DNA from: Girardinichthys multiradiatus
Lineage: Eukaryota > Chordata > Actinopteri > Cyprinodontiformes > Goodeidae
Length of the DNA stretch: 64,000 nucleotides
Assembly: GCF_021462225.1 (NCBI RefSeq)
Contig: NC_061804.1
Coordinates: 13,868,740-13,932,739 of the forward strand
Reading direction: 5' to 3'
Under the pieces are notes generated by a model, which searched no databases, was not told where the DNA came from, and saw only the letters and a program-made list of their open reading frames with translations. Of the stretch, positions 1-12,000 are shown piece by piece. Each line of letters opens with the position of its first letter. Positions within the stretch are counted from its first letter, which is position 1. The translations under genes and the position numbers were made by a program.

Positions 1-372
1 AAATGTGAAGAGAACAGTAGACCTGGAAATCTACCAAGGCATCTAAACTCTGGAGGAGCAGGAGAAATCTACAGATCGGGTAGACAAAAAAGCATATGTG
101 CAACACCTGGTTGTGTCTGCATGGAGGTAAATGCGGAGCAACACAAGACGAAAACCTGCTAAGAGGCTGCAAAAAGCTTCAGACTGCCTTTCAGCAGAAA
201 AAACTCAGCATAAGATAATACGTTTTTAGAACAAAATGTAGTTTTAAAAACATGCTAACTTGGAGTGCTGAACCTGACATAAAATTCTGATCAAATACAT
301 TAGTTTGTGGTTGATACATGATAAAATGTGTAAAAGTTCAAAGGGGGTGAATACTTTTACAGGAGACTGTGA
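1..372 (+). mobile_element. Decayed Tc1/mariner fragment, cut by window edge
   Basis: The stretch from about 310 (GTGTAAAAGTTCAAAGGGGG then TGAATACTTTTACA) is the typical 3' end of a common fish Tc1 family. Upstream words (AGGCTGCAAAAAGCTTCAGACTGCC, read in part) resemble the transposase region of the same family. No reading frame survives. It lies in an acsl6 intron. Confidence 0.5.
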
Positions 373-686
373 GGGTGAATATAAAAATACTTAAACTGTT
401 TGACAAATGCTTGAGAAGAGAATATGAAAATAATGTGAATAAAAATAACATGAAAGCTCTGATTTGAGTTTGACAATATTGGTGGATGAATAAAAAAGAG
501 GGATTCTTATTTGAGGTGAGCGATGTGAGCTACTATACACTACTCTGTATTCAGTAACATACAAAATATAGGGGGAAAATGGACAAGCACATACCTGGTC
601 TCGGGTTTGATCGCATACTGTGTGCAACACACAGTTTGATTTGCCATGGCGTTGTTGTTATTTAACTGTTTTAAAGGGATTGCTGC

Positions 687-2113
687 TACAGAAACCACGA
701 GAGGTGGGCTGGGCTTACCATGCTTCCAACATTATTATGGAGCAGCAAATGCAAGGGCCCTGGTTTACTGCCTGGAGGGCTACAGTCAAGAGAACCCCCT
801 CCCTGGGTTGCAATTGAAAAGAGTAGTGTAAAAAAACGCTCTCTGCTAGCAATTCTTTTTTCAGCACATATATCTCAATTGAATAGTGGAATAAATAACT
901 TAATTGTTTTAAACAGTTTAAAAATATGGAAACAAATTAAGGGATACTGTAAGCTACCAGAGACCTCGATCCACTCCCCAATTTATCACAATCACCCATT
1001 GCCCCCATCATTGTCAGATGCATCTTTTAATAGTTGGAGGTTAAAGGGCATAATCACATTGTAGAATCTGTATATTAACAAATAAATTTGCTTCATTTAC
1101 AACATTAAAAGGTTGCTTCTCTCTTCTGGATGCTCATTTTTTTTTTAGATATTCACAAATTCCAAATTATGTCTGACTTCATATTTAAAATTTTGAATCA
1201 CATCCTAACGAAAATAAGATTTGTAACCTGCTGCTTGGCCCCCCAGAATCTAAAAAATTGATTTCAAGCTTTGTTGATATTTTTACTGAACAAAGTAATC
1301 CTGCCCCTCACACTTTGAGAGGTGTATGGGAGGAGGAGATTTGGGAAGAAGGCATAGGTAGGATTTGATTATGCTCTATTAATGTAAAACATCAGTTAAT
1401 TCATTTCAAAGTATTTCACAGACTCCAATTATTCAAAGACTAAACTGCATAAAATATTTGCCTCCATCTCTTCAAAGTGTGATAGATGTGAATCAGCAGA
1501 TGGTTCCCTGTCTCACCTGTTTTGGACATGCCCTAAGCTTTTACATTATTGGTGTAGCATTTTCAGTGTGTATTGGTTCCTGATCCTTATATTGCACTTT
1601 TTGGATATTCTTTTTTACTCAGGACTCGTAGTATCTCCACACAAAAGACTGTAATGCAATGGAATGATGGTTGCCAAGAAAATTGTTTTAAAATTGTGGA
1701 AAACGGATGAAGTGCCTCAATTCAAGTGTGGCTGGTGGAACTGACTGAGATACTGCATTTGGAGAAACTGTGCTACGATACTTTCGGCTGTGCCGACACG
1801 TTTTGTGGTATCTGGCAGCCATTTCTGGACCATCATACGTGATATAGGATTGACCAAAATGTACAGCAGGATTCCTAGCATGTCACCTATGTCTTTATTG
1901 AATGACAATGAATCAAGGACATAAGTGTACAGTGTGTCAAACAGTGTGACCAATCACTTGGATGTTAATGTTTTAATTTTAAGTTTATCAGGGTTTCTTT
2001 TTTTTTGCTTTGTATTTTCCCCCTTTGTCTTGTTCTGTTTTGAGTGCATGTTCCCTGTGGAGTATATTATATTAAAAATGAATAAAAAAAGATCTAAAAA
2101 TAAATAAATAAAT
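687..2113 (+). mobile_element. 5'-truncated L1-type LINE with 14-bp target-site duplication
   Basis: AAAGGGATTGCTGC occurs at 673-686 and again at 2114-2127, bracketing the insert. Translations in shifting frames give L1 ORF2 C-terminal phrases: GLGLPCFQHYYGAANARALV near 700-770, AIEKSSV and NSLKIWKQIKGYCKLPETSI near 810-970, and LEKLCYDTFGCADTFCGIWQ-like sequence near 1760-1830. The 3' end is an (ATAAA/AAAT)n tail at about 2075-2113. Frameshifts and stops make it dead. Confidence 0.85.
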
Positions 2114-2127
2114 AAAGGGATTGCTGC

Positions 2128-2998
2128 ATCTAACTGTTTAAAACGTATTGGTAGTTTGTAACTCTGTCAGCTGGATGGGACCCTGGGATGAGTTTGTGGG
2201 CAGAATGTGACCCAGTTGGTTACGGTAAATGTGGAGGACTGACGAACACATTCATTAGGTTCCATCAGTTTTGGCCTGAATGTCTCCAAATCATTTTATA
2301 AATATTAGCAGTTTTTTTCTAAAAGTCTGAAGTACACTAAGGAAAACAAGCATCAACTGTTTACTTTGTGGATGACATATGTGTGACTAATCTTCAACCA
2401 GTAAACAATGGATAGAAAGAATTGGAAAAATGTTCCCCTTTTTCAAGCCAAAATAGTGTTTAAAGCTAAAACTAAAAACTAGTTGGTCCTTTCAATAGTC
2501 AAATAGCAGTGTTTGTAAGAATGAATAATGCACATGTTTACTACAGAGTCTGATAATCCAAAGAATCTCACAATATACAAATTTTACAGCTTTTCCTGCA
2601 ACAATATTAAAAAAACAAAGCAAACTCTTCCAAGAAACTTATTTTGATAACACATTTGTTTTTTAGCAATAATCTGTGGCTGCCAAAGGACATACATTTA
2701 AACAGTGTGGTTCCCTGTAATTAAAGGACTTAGGTCTTCTCTAATGTAAAGCAGTTTGTGCAACATGAAACTTGCCAGTGGGTATAAACTACAGGTGTGG
2801 CATTTATTGTAAAAGCTGGAAAGCGAAACTTAAGGAGGTAAGGAAAAAGGATCGTCAAGCTTCTCAGTTCCACCTCTGCATGCAGCTGTTAACACCCACC
2901 TTCCATAAAAACATTCTTTATGCCCACGCTAACTTCCTGAAACTCTTACATACAACTATGCATTCCTGTTCTCGCAGATCTTGGGTCAGCCTATTTAC
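2128..2998. other. acsl6 intron sequence, nothing recognised
   Basis: AT-rich intron after acsl6 exon 11. It was checked for a second fatty-acid gate exon and for the next ACSL exon (the VVYCHGG-VGFFQGD block); neither was found. Confidence 0.6.
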
Positions 2999-3076
2999 CT
3001 CAATTAGTCTCTCAAACATGTGAGCCAGCGGCAGGAAGGAGATGAGGCAGTCGTCTTGGTTTGGAAAAATTACTTT
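2999..3076 (-). CDS. acsl6: acsl6 coding exon 11 (F-type fatty-acid gate exon)
   Basis: A 78-nt phase-0 exon between TCCTGCAG and GAG|GTAAATA encoding [20 protein letters not shown] then FERLIE. In mammalian ACSL6 this exon has a mutually exclusive partner with a tyrosine gate (ISYLPLAHM); the copy here is the phenylalanine form (ISFLPLAHM). No second gate exon was seen in the 174-bp intron above or in the 2998 bp below. The gene continues past position 1. Confidence 0.94.
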
Positions 3077-6000
3077 CTGCAGGACAAACAGGAAAGAAGC
3101 AGTTATATTATCTGTACATAATATTGCCAAAACGTATCAAGTAAAAAAAGGAGCTATTTATAAAAAGATGATTCATCCCTTTATAACAAACGCATTTTGA
3201 CTCACTGGATTGGACTGGTATCAAAGCAAAGGGGAAAGATAATAACTCACATCTGTGACTTTAAGAAATCCTGCGAAATCCGCAACTACGTTTCCATGGG
3301 TGAGCATAACTCCTTTGGGGTTTCCTGAGAAAGATGAGTCATGGAAAAAAAGACATGCCAGAGGAGAAAAATGTAATTCAGTGGAGTTGCATTCACATTT
3401 CATGCCAAAAAACACTTTACAGTGAACTGAATTAATTATCTATGACTGACATCTGAGTGTGTAATAGACAATGGTTTAGAGACAAAGCACATCCCAGCCA
3501 TACAGGAGTTAAAGAGAATTTTACAAACATTTCAGGTGCGGGAACTTAATACTGACTTTGTTTCTCAGTGTGTTTCTGGGTTGTGCACAAAGGCAGCATT
3601 TTTTTTAGGTGATACTTCAAGTTGTAAAACAATACAATAAAACTGAATAGATTTAACTGAGCATTAGTTGTTGAAGTAAGAAAAAGGATTTATAAATAAG
3701 ATGGATACTGTACAAAACATGGTACACAATTAATGTAATCAACTATGCCAAGTTATTGAAAAAGAGTGAATATAAAATACATAATATATTAAAGCCACAG
3801 ATTCTTATGTAAAATCAATCTAACTGGCTTTGGATATAGCTTGCCACCTGTAGAACAACACGTCATGGCCAGTTTTTCCAATTTGTTTTGCAGCTCTGTT
3901 GTTAATCGTTACTCAACCAATGATCTCTGTCACTTTTCCCTCTTCATTCACATGCCTTTATTCCGATTCCTTCTTTAAAGGCATTTACTTGCATTCTGTC
4001 TGGCTGCACTGAAAGGTTGTAACTGTAAGGCAGAACACTCCATGGATGTCAGGAGTGTTTGCCAACAATGAAACACGTGGAAGCAGTTATCAAGAGGGTC
4101 CAAGCAAAGTAGAATGGCCAGAGTTTGTTTGATGATAAATATTTCCATGAATAAATATAAATGCATCTCTATTTACTAAGTGAAAACACGGAATATGTTT
4201 TAATCGAAACCATTTCACCGTAGCTCTGGCTGTCTGTTTAGCATTTTTGTCCTGTTGGAAGTTGAACCACTGACCCTGTATCAAGTCCTTTGCAGGATCA
4301 AACTGGCTAGCTTTAAGGGTTGCTCTATATTTAGTGCCGTCTGTCATTCAAATCAAATCCAAATAACTTCCTTGTCCCTGTGAAGGAGAGCATTGCCTCA
4401 GAACGACTATGTTTCATGGCGGGGATGGTATCCTTAGCGTGGTGTGCAGTTTTGGGTCTCGACCATATTTTGCGTTCTGCATGTAGCCTAAAAAGTTACA
4501 TTTCGATGGGATTCAGCCAGAGCACTTTCTTCCATGTGTTTGCTGTGTATCTTACATGACCTGTGGGAAATGCCATGGACCTTTATACTGCTTCTCAGAT
4601 CAATCTTAGTCTGTAAATTCAGATGGTCAGTCAAGTCTGGTGGATAGTTCGCAGCTGTGCTCATTGAGATGTACAAAGCTTGGGATATTGGTAAATAACC
4701 TAACCCTAGTCTAAACATCTCTACAACTTCCTTCCTGGACAGTCTGATTTGTTTCTTGGTGTTTGTTATTTTATTTAGGTGTGTGAGATTAAAGAAGCCT
4801 GAAAACAATGCATGTCAGGCTTTTTAAATTTTTTATGTGAAAACCGTGTATTATATTCCTTTTATTTCACTACTTTGTGTTGGTCTGTTACATACGACCC
4901 TATTCAAGTACACTCAAGTTTGTTTTGGCACTGTAGGGAAACTGAGACCAGTGGACCTGGGTCAGCAGAAGAAATATCAGAAAAATCTGTATAAGTTTAA
5001 AATTCCCAGTGACATACTAAATGTGTTCATGCCATTTTCTTTGACCCTTTAAAAACTTCCTTGCTCGTGATTTCTTTAATATCACAGCCCACACCGTCTG
5101 ACACACATTTGAGAAAGCAGTAACTTTGAAATAAATGGTTCCCCTTTCCTAAAGCTGTGCTCTGCAGCTGTAAGTGTTCATGTCATCTTGCAAAGAAGAG
5201 AGCCGGTGTTGCAACATAGACCGGAAGCTTCGTGAGGAACGCTGGATGATGTCTGGAAAACAAAACCTAAGCTGGGGCAACTGCAGGTTTCCTTCGTTTC
5301 CAGTAGGTGGCAATGTTTAAAACAAGTTTGCATGGTTAATGTCTGTTGTAAACAGACACCAGTGGGTCCTCAAATGACCTCTTTGTTTGTTTGAGCGACT
5401 GGCGCTGCTGTGGGCTGAGACGTCCCTAAAAATGGAGCAGCGCTTTATCTCTGACATGAGCTTCCCGCCCTCTGACATGATACAACATGCAGGAAGATAA
5501 TTCCAGAGTCAACGTTGTATTGAAAAAGGGAGGGAAAATTATGCTGTTACTATTATATCATTCTGCTGCTTTGAACAAGCTGGATTTACAGTAAATGCAT
5601 GATTTACATTTACCCTGTAAAGAAGGGAATTCTCTTCCCTACTGGTCTTTGCTAAGAGCTTATTTCTCTTTGAATCATTGTATTATTTTGTCATTATTTT
5701 GGAGTTCTGTTACTGGGACTGCTGACAAGTAAATGCACAAAAAATGGCAACATTTGAGTCATTCGTCCAGCTTCTCAAGCCTTGTAAGGGGAACAGGAAA
5801 CCCCCACACAAGATGCTAGATATGAACAATGCAAACTACATCTAACGGACACTACATAAATGTTTCATGAACTGCATGTGATCAAGCAAGTGCTTATCTG
5901 TTCAGCTGTTTATTCATGTGTGCTACCTGTTATTCAGCAAGGTGGGTGACATGGACTTTTCAATATGTGATAAAGCGTCAACATGTTGAAAGCAGCGCAG

Positions 6001-9000
6001 CTGGTTTGTGTCTCAGGCAACTTCCTCCTCTGTCTCCCACGTGACATAAGCAATAAGCGCCCCCAGTTTACATATAATACTTGGTTTTTAATTGGAAATT
6101 CTAATATTTCTGTACATTTTGTAACATTGCAACCTCAAACTTCGGTGTATTTTATTAGGATTTTACTTGATAGACTAACGCAAAGTAGGGCCATATTGTG
6201 AAGCGGAAGCTAACGTCTTGCATCAAAGTACATCTTGTGTCCTAGAATGCCCCAGTCAAAGTCCAAATCTAAATCCCCCTGAGAATCTGGGTCGAGGCTT
6301 GAAAATTCATATTCACAGACCTTTTCCTTTCAATCTGATTGTGTTTGAGCTATTTTGTAAACAAATGAACAAATAATTCAGTAAGGAAAAGTGCAAAGCT
6401 GCTAGATGCATCCCTCAAAAACATACAGCTGTAATTGTAGCAGAAGGTGGTTCTACAAACTATTGAATCAGGGTGGCTGAATGTAAATGCACACCACACT
6501 TTTTAGATAGATTTGTAGCTGTAAAAAGGTTAAAAACAATTCTTTTCTTTCCACTTTACAATTGTGCACTATTTTATGTTGGTGTAGCCCCTAAAATCCT
6601 GATAACAAAATGTGTTGACATCAAGGGGTCACCATAATCATTTTCCTCTCCATCTGGTGTGTTTGGATATTGAAGTTAATATACTACTTAGTTAAACAAA
6701 ACCATTCCAAAGCAAAGCAATATCAGTGGTCTGGACTCAATTGGTGTCAATAAGGCATTTCTAATAAAAGTAAGCCAAGTCCTATTTTTCTGAGGACAAA
6801 AAGTTGTCAACATTTTTGGGATATCTTTAACTGTTTCTTCAACTTATTTAATCTTTTAAGTGAATGTAATTGCTGTGAGCATGTTGGTCTGCAAAGAAAA
6901 CTTCAGAGACAGAATACTTTTTGGATGTAAGCGGCACAATTGTAGCATACCCTCAGTAGTTTTTAAAGACTTTTGTGAGGTCTAATGCAATATTTCAAAC
7001 CACTGTAGATCTGTATGGCCACACATTTGGCATTTTTATTTTATAGAAATGAATAGGGGTGCCAAAACATATGGTTAACTTTGATATCCCCCCATTGAAT
7101 AAATGTACTAAACAGAAATTTGGATTTTTCTCAAATTTTCAGTGGGAGCCTGTGCTATTAAAATTTTTTTTTTTTCCAGAGCATTTTCAAATATATTCAC
7201 CAGGGATGACAATGCATTTAGCGGCAATGTACCTTTTTACTTACAGTACAGACCAAAAGTTTGGACACACCTTCTCATTCAAAGAGTTTTCTTTATTTTC
7301 ATGACTATGAATATTGTAGCTTCACACTGAAAGCACACTGAAACTGGCTCACATGAGGACCGCCCCAGGAAAGGAAGACCAAGAGTCACCTCTGCTGCGG
7401 AGGATAAGTTCATCCGAGTCACCAGCTTCAGAAATCGCAGGTTAACAGCAGCTCAGATTAGAGAACAGGTCAATGCCACACAGAGTTCTAGCAGCAGACA
7501 CATCTCTAGAACAACTGTTAAGAGGAGACTGTGTGAATCAGGCCTTCATGGTAAAATAGCTGCTAGGAAACCACTGCTGAGGGCAGGCAACAAGCAGAAG
7601 AGACTTGTTTGGGCTAAAGAACACAAGGAATGGACATTAGACCAGTGGAAATCTGTGCTTTGGTCTGATGAGTCCAACTTTGAGATCTTTGGTTCCAACC
7701 AGTGTCTTTGTGTGGCGCAGAAGAGGTGAACGGATGGACTCTACATGCCTGGTTTCCACCATGAAGCATGGAGGAGGAGGTGTGATGGTGCGGGGGTGCT
7801 TTGCTGGAGACACTGTTGGGGATTTGTTAAAATTTGAAGGCATACTGAACCAGCATGGCTACCACAGCATCTTGCAGCGGCATGCTATTCCATCCGGTTT
7901 GCGTTTAGTTGGATCATCATTTATTTTTCAACAGGACAATGACCCCAAACACACCTCCAGGCTGTGTAAGGGCTATTTGACCAAGAAGGAGAGTGATGGG
8001 GTGCTGCGCCAGATGACCTGGCCTCCACAGTCACCGGACCTGAACCCAATCGAGATGGTTTGGGTACGCTGGACTGCAGAGTGAAGGCAAAAGGGCCAAC
8101 AAGTGCTAAGCATCTCTGGGATCTCCTTCAAGACTGTTGTAAAACCATTTCAGGTGACTACCTCTTGAAGCTCCTCAACAGAATGCCAAGAGTATGTGGA
8201 GCAGTAATCAAAGCAAAAGGTGACTACTTTGAAGAACCTAGAATATAAGACATATTTTCAGTTGTTTCACACTTTTTTGTTCAGTATATAATTCCACATG
8301 TGTTAATTCATAGTTTTGATGCCTTCATTGTGAAGCAACAATATTCATAGTCATGAAAATAAAGAAAACTCTTTGAATGAGAAGGTGTGTCCAAACTTTG
8401 GGTCTGTACTGTATGTCGTCAATACCCTTTTACTTTAAAATCGCAAAAATGACATATACATACAGAAAATACTTCCAGGATAGCAAACAATTTGCAGCAT
8501 TTCCTTTGTCCTTCCAAACAAAATAACTACAACATATGCTGTACCAAATATTACCTGTTGTTCCACTTGTGAAACACACAATGGACAGATCATCAGGCGC
8601 TGGTGGCTGATGAGACAAAAAAAAAAGCAGCTGTCATTAAAATATGCAGCGTAGACCATTTAAACCTGTATCCTCCTCAGCTGCACCAAAACAATGCTAT
8701 GTATAAGAAATATTGAGCAGTGCTGATCATTGGCTGTTTCCCATTTTTTGAAAATTATATTAAGTAGTGCATTCAGTCTACTTAATCAAGATTCTTAAAA
8801 TTAATCACATACATCATATAGCTGCTATTTCATTTCTTTTTGTATCTTTTTAAAACAGGCAGCAAAGGTTGTAGTTGCACCGCTTTAATGCTCAGTGTTA
8901 ACCTGTCATCTCTCACTGTTAAGCCTGTCATCACAGACTGCTTGTACAGGTGTAACAGCTGTCAAAACATATATATGTAACAACTTTCAGTACATATTAT

Positions 9001-12000
9001 CTAAAAAAGAATATACAGGACAATGCAAAAAAAAAAAAATTATAGGAGAGGCTTAAAACTAGATTAATTTTATTTCTTTTTCACTTTTCAAAGAATCCTT
9101 CATGTCCAAGAAAACCAATAATATGTATCTGAATCCTGCTTTCATGGGTTAGGTTTTGCAGCTCTCTTAAAGTTGTTGTACTTACAATAGGTTTTCTGTA
9201 GTGCTCTCTGCCCAGAGCCTGTAAGAGTAAAATTAAAAACAGTTACACAAAATTGGGACATTTGACATGTGTAAGGTAACAAAACACAGCTCTGGAGTAA
9301 ATTCGCACAACAAATTCCTCTGATGGCTATATATCAGTTTTCTAAGTCAGGGAAAAACATTCTAAAGCTCATCTAGAGTTTTTTCTACTTCTTATAGTTG
9401 GTAAAAGACAAACATTTGTGGGTAAACTGTTGAAAACCTTGTAAGCCTCTACCTTTGTGTAAACATTTACGAGGTACTTGAACTTATGTCAAAAGGCAGA
9501 TTGTTACCTAAACGGAGAAATTCTGTTTCAATTGGACTGAGCTCTTAACATCTATTTTAAATGTTTGCTCAGAACAGCAATACAATATAATTGTTGTCAA
9601 ACATTATGCAAATGTACTGAGAACATCCAGTTTGACCTGTTTGTTGTCTCTGAACCAATGGATTACCGTACATCTTCAGAATAAACTAAGCTGACAAATT
9701 CCCATAAATATGCAACCATAGCAACACATCTATTTACTTAGGTCGGTTTTGTAAGCATCAAAGCCCTGCATTCATCAGATTCTGTAATGTAAGGGATGGC
9801 TCTGATAAACACCAAAACATAAGCTCATCATGTTTGTGTTTGTTCATGTTTAACAGCATGAAATCTTAACATCTGAGGGTTATGACTGTCCCTCTTGGCA
9901 TGTTTCTCCTCTTCAAACATTTTTTATTGCAACTAGACTGTAAAAGGTATGATCTAGCTGTAGGCACTATTGCAGGAAGGCATCCAAATGCTTTGTTTAC
10001 ATGCCACACAATGTTCCATGACCCACTTACTGTAAAACATCACGGTATCGGGATGGTTTCTTAAAACTACATATGCTCTGCACTTTGCCTCTAACTTTGC
10101 AGGTTTTTAAAATGGCACGGTTTGATACATTTTTAACTGTACCCTTGAAAAAACTGCACTCTTTCAACAGAAGCATCATACTCATTGCTTCATCTGCAAG
10201 TCACATGAACATTAGGTCATTCTTACTGATGTGAAACAGCTGAATATAAATAAACTGACTTGGATTAAAGCTGAACTAAATGAAGAGTTTCAATGAAGAA
10301 CATAAACAAGTGATTTGCCTGAGGTTATCTGAAAATAGTGCTTAATTAAAAAACACGAGGAAACCAGCTATTGCTGCCAGACTACAATATTCTCTGCCAT
10401 AATAGTGTCTGTTTTGTATAAAACAAAACTTTTTTTTATTCCACTTGGAAAATATATTAAATAAACATTTGTTGCAGTGTGTAAAAACACACCTTACTGA
10501 ATCAGTAAGCATAAAGACCTTTGCATGACATTTTGGTGAATTATTTTGTTTTGTGGGATAGCTTTTAGGTTGGTTCTGGGTCAGTTAGTCTTTTTGCCAA
10601 AAAGCCATTTTGTACCTGAGTAGTTAACCATTGCATAACAGTTTATTTTTCTTAGTACACTCCTCAAAAAAAATAAAGGGAACACTCAAATAACACATCC
10701 TAGATCTGAATGAATGAAATATTCTCATTGAATACTTTGTTCTGTACAAAGTTGAATGTGCTGACAACAAAATCACACAAAAATCATCAATGGAAATCAA
10801 ATTTATTAACCAATGGAAGCCTGGATTTGGAGTCACACACAAAATTAAAGTGGAAAAACACACTAGAGGCTGATCCGACTTTGATGTAATGTCCTTAAAA
10901 CAAGTCAAAATGAGGCTCAATATTGTGTGTGACCTCCATGTGCCTGTATGACCTCCCTACAACCCCTGGGCATGCTCCTGATGAGACGGCGGATGTTCTC
11001 CTGAGGGATCTCCTCCCAGACCTGGACTAAAGCATCCACCAACTCCTGGACAGTCTGTGGTGCAACGTGATGTTGGTGGATGGAGCGAGACATGATGTCC
11101 CAGATGTGCTCAATCAGATTCAGGTCTGGGGAACGGGCGGGCCAGTCCATAGCTTCAATGTCTTCATCTTGCAGGAACTGCTGACACACTCCAGCCACAT
11201 GAGGTCTAGCATTGTCCTGCATTAGGAGGAACCCAGGGCCAACCGCACCAGCATATGGTCTCACAAGGGGTCTGAGGATCTCATCTCGGTACCTAATGGC
11301 AGTCAGGCTACCTCTGGCGAGCACATGGAGGACCATGCTGCCCTCCAAAGAAATGACACCCCACACCATTACTAACCCACTGCCAAACCGGTCATGCTGA
11401 AGGATGTTGCAGGCAGCAGATCGCTCTCCACGGTGTCTCCAGACTCTGTCAAGTCTGTCACATGTGCTCAGTGTGAACCTGCTTTCATCTGTGAAGAGCA
11501 CAGGGCGCCAGTGGCGAATTTGCCAATCCTGGTGTTCTCTGGCAAATGCCAAGCATCCTGCACGGTGTTGGGCTGTGAGTACAACCCCCATTTGTGGACG
11601 TCGGGCCCTCATACCATCCTCATGGAGTCGGTTTCTTACCGTTTGTGCAGACACATGCACATGTGTGGCCTGCTGGAGGTCATTTTGGAGGGCTCTGGCA
11701 GTGCTCCTCCTGTTCCTCCTTGCACAAAGGCGGAGGCAGAGGTGCTGCTGCCGAGTTGTTGCCCTTCTACAGCCTCCTCGTCTCCTGGTGTACTGGTCTG
11801 ACTCCTGGTAGCGCCTCCAGGCTCTGGACACTACGCTGACAGACACATCAAACCTTCTTGCCACAGCTCGCATTGATGTGCCATCCTGGATGAGCTGCAC
11901 TACCTGAGCCAGTTGTGTGGGTTGTAGAGTTCGTCTCATGCCTACCACAAGTGTGAAAGCACCACCAACATTCAAAAGTGACTAAAACATCAGCCAGAAA

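Noticed and set aside
11212..11839. Several plus-strand frames up to 135 codons.
   Set aside because: They are antisense shadows of the intact Tc1 transposase at 10917-11975.
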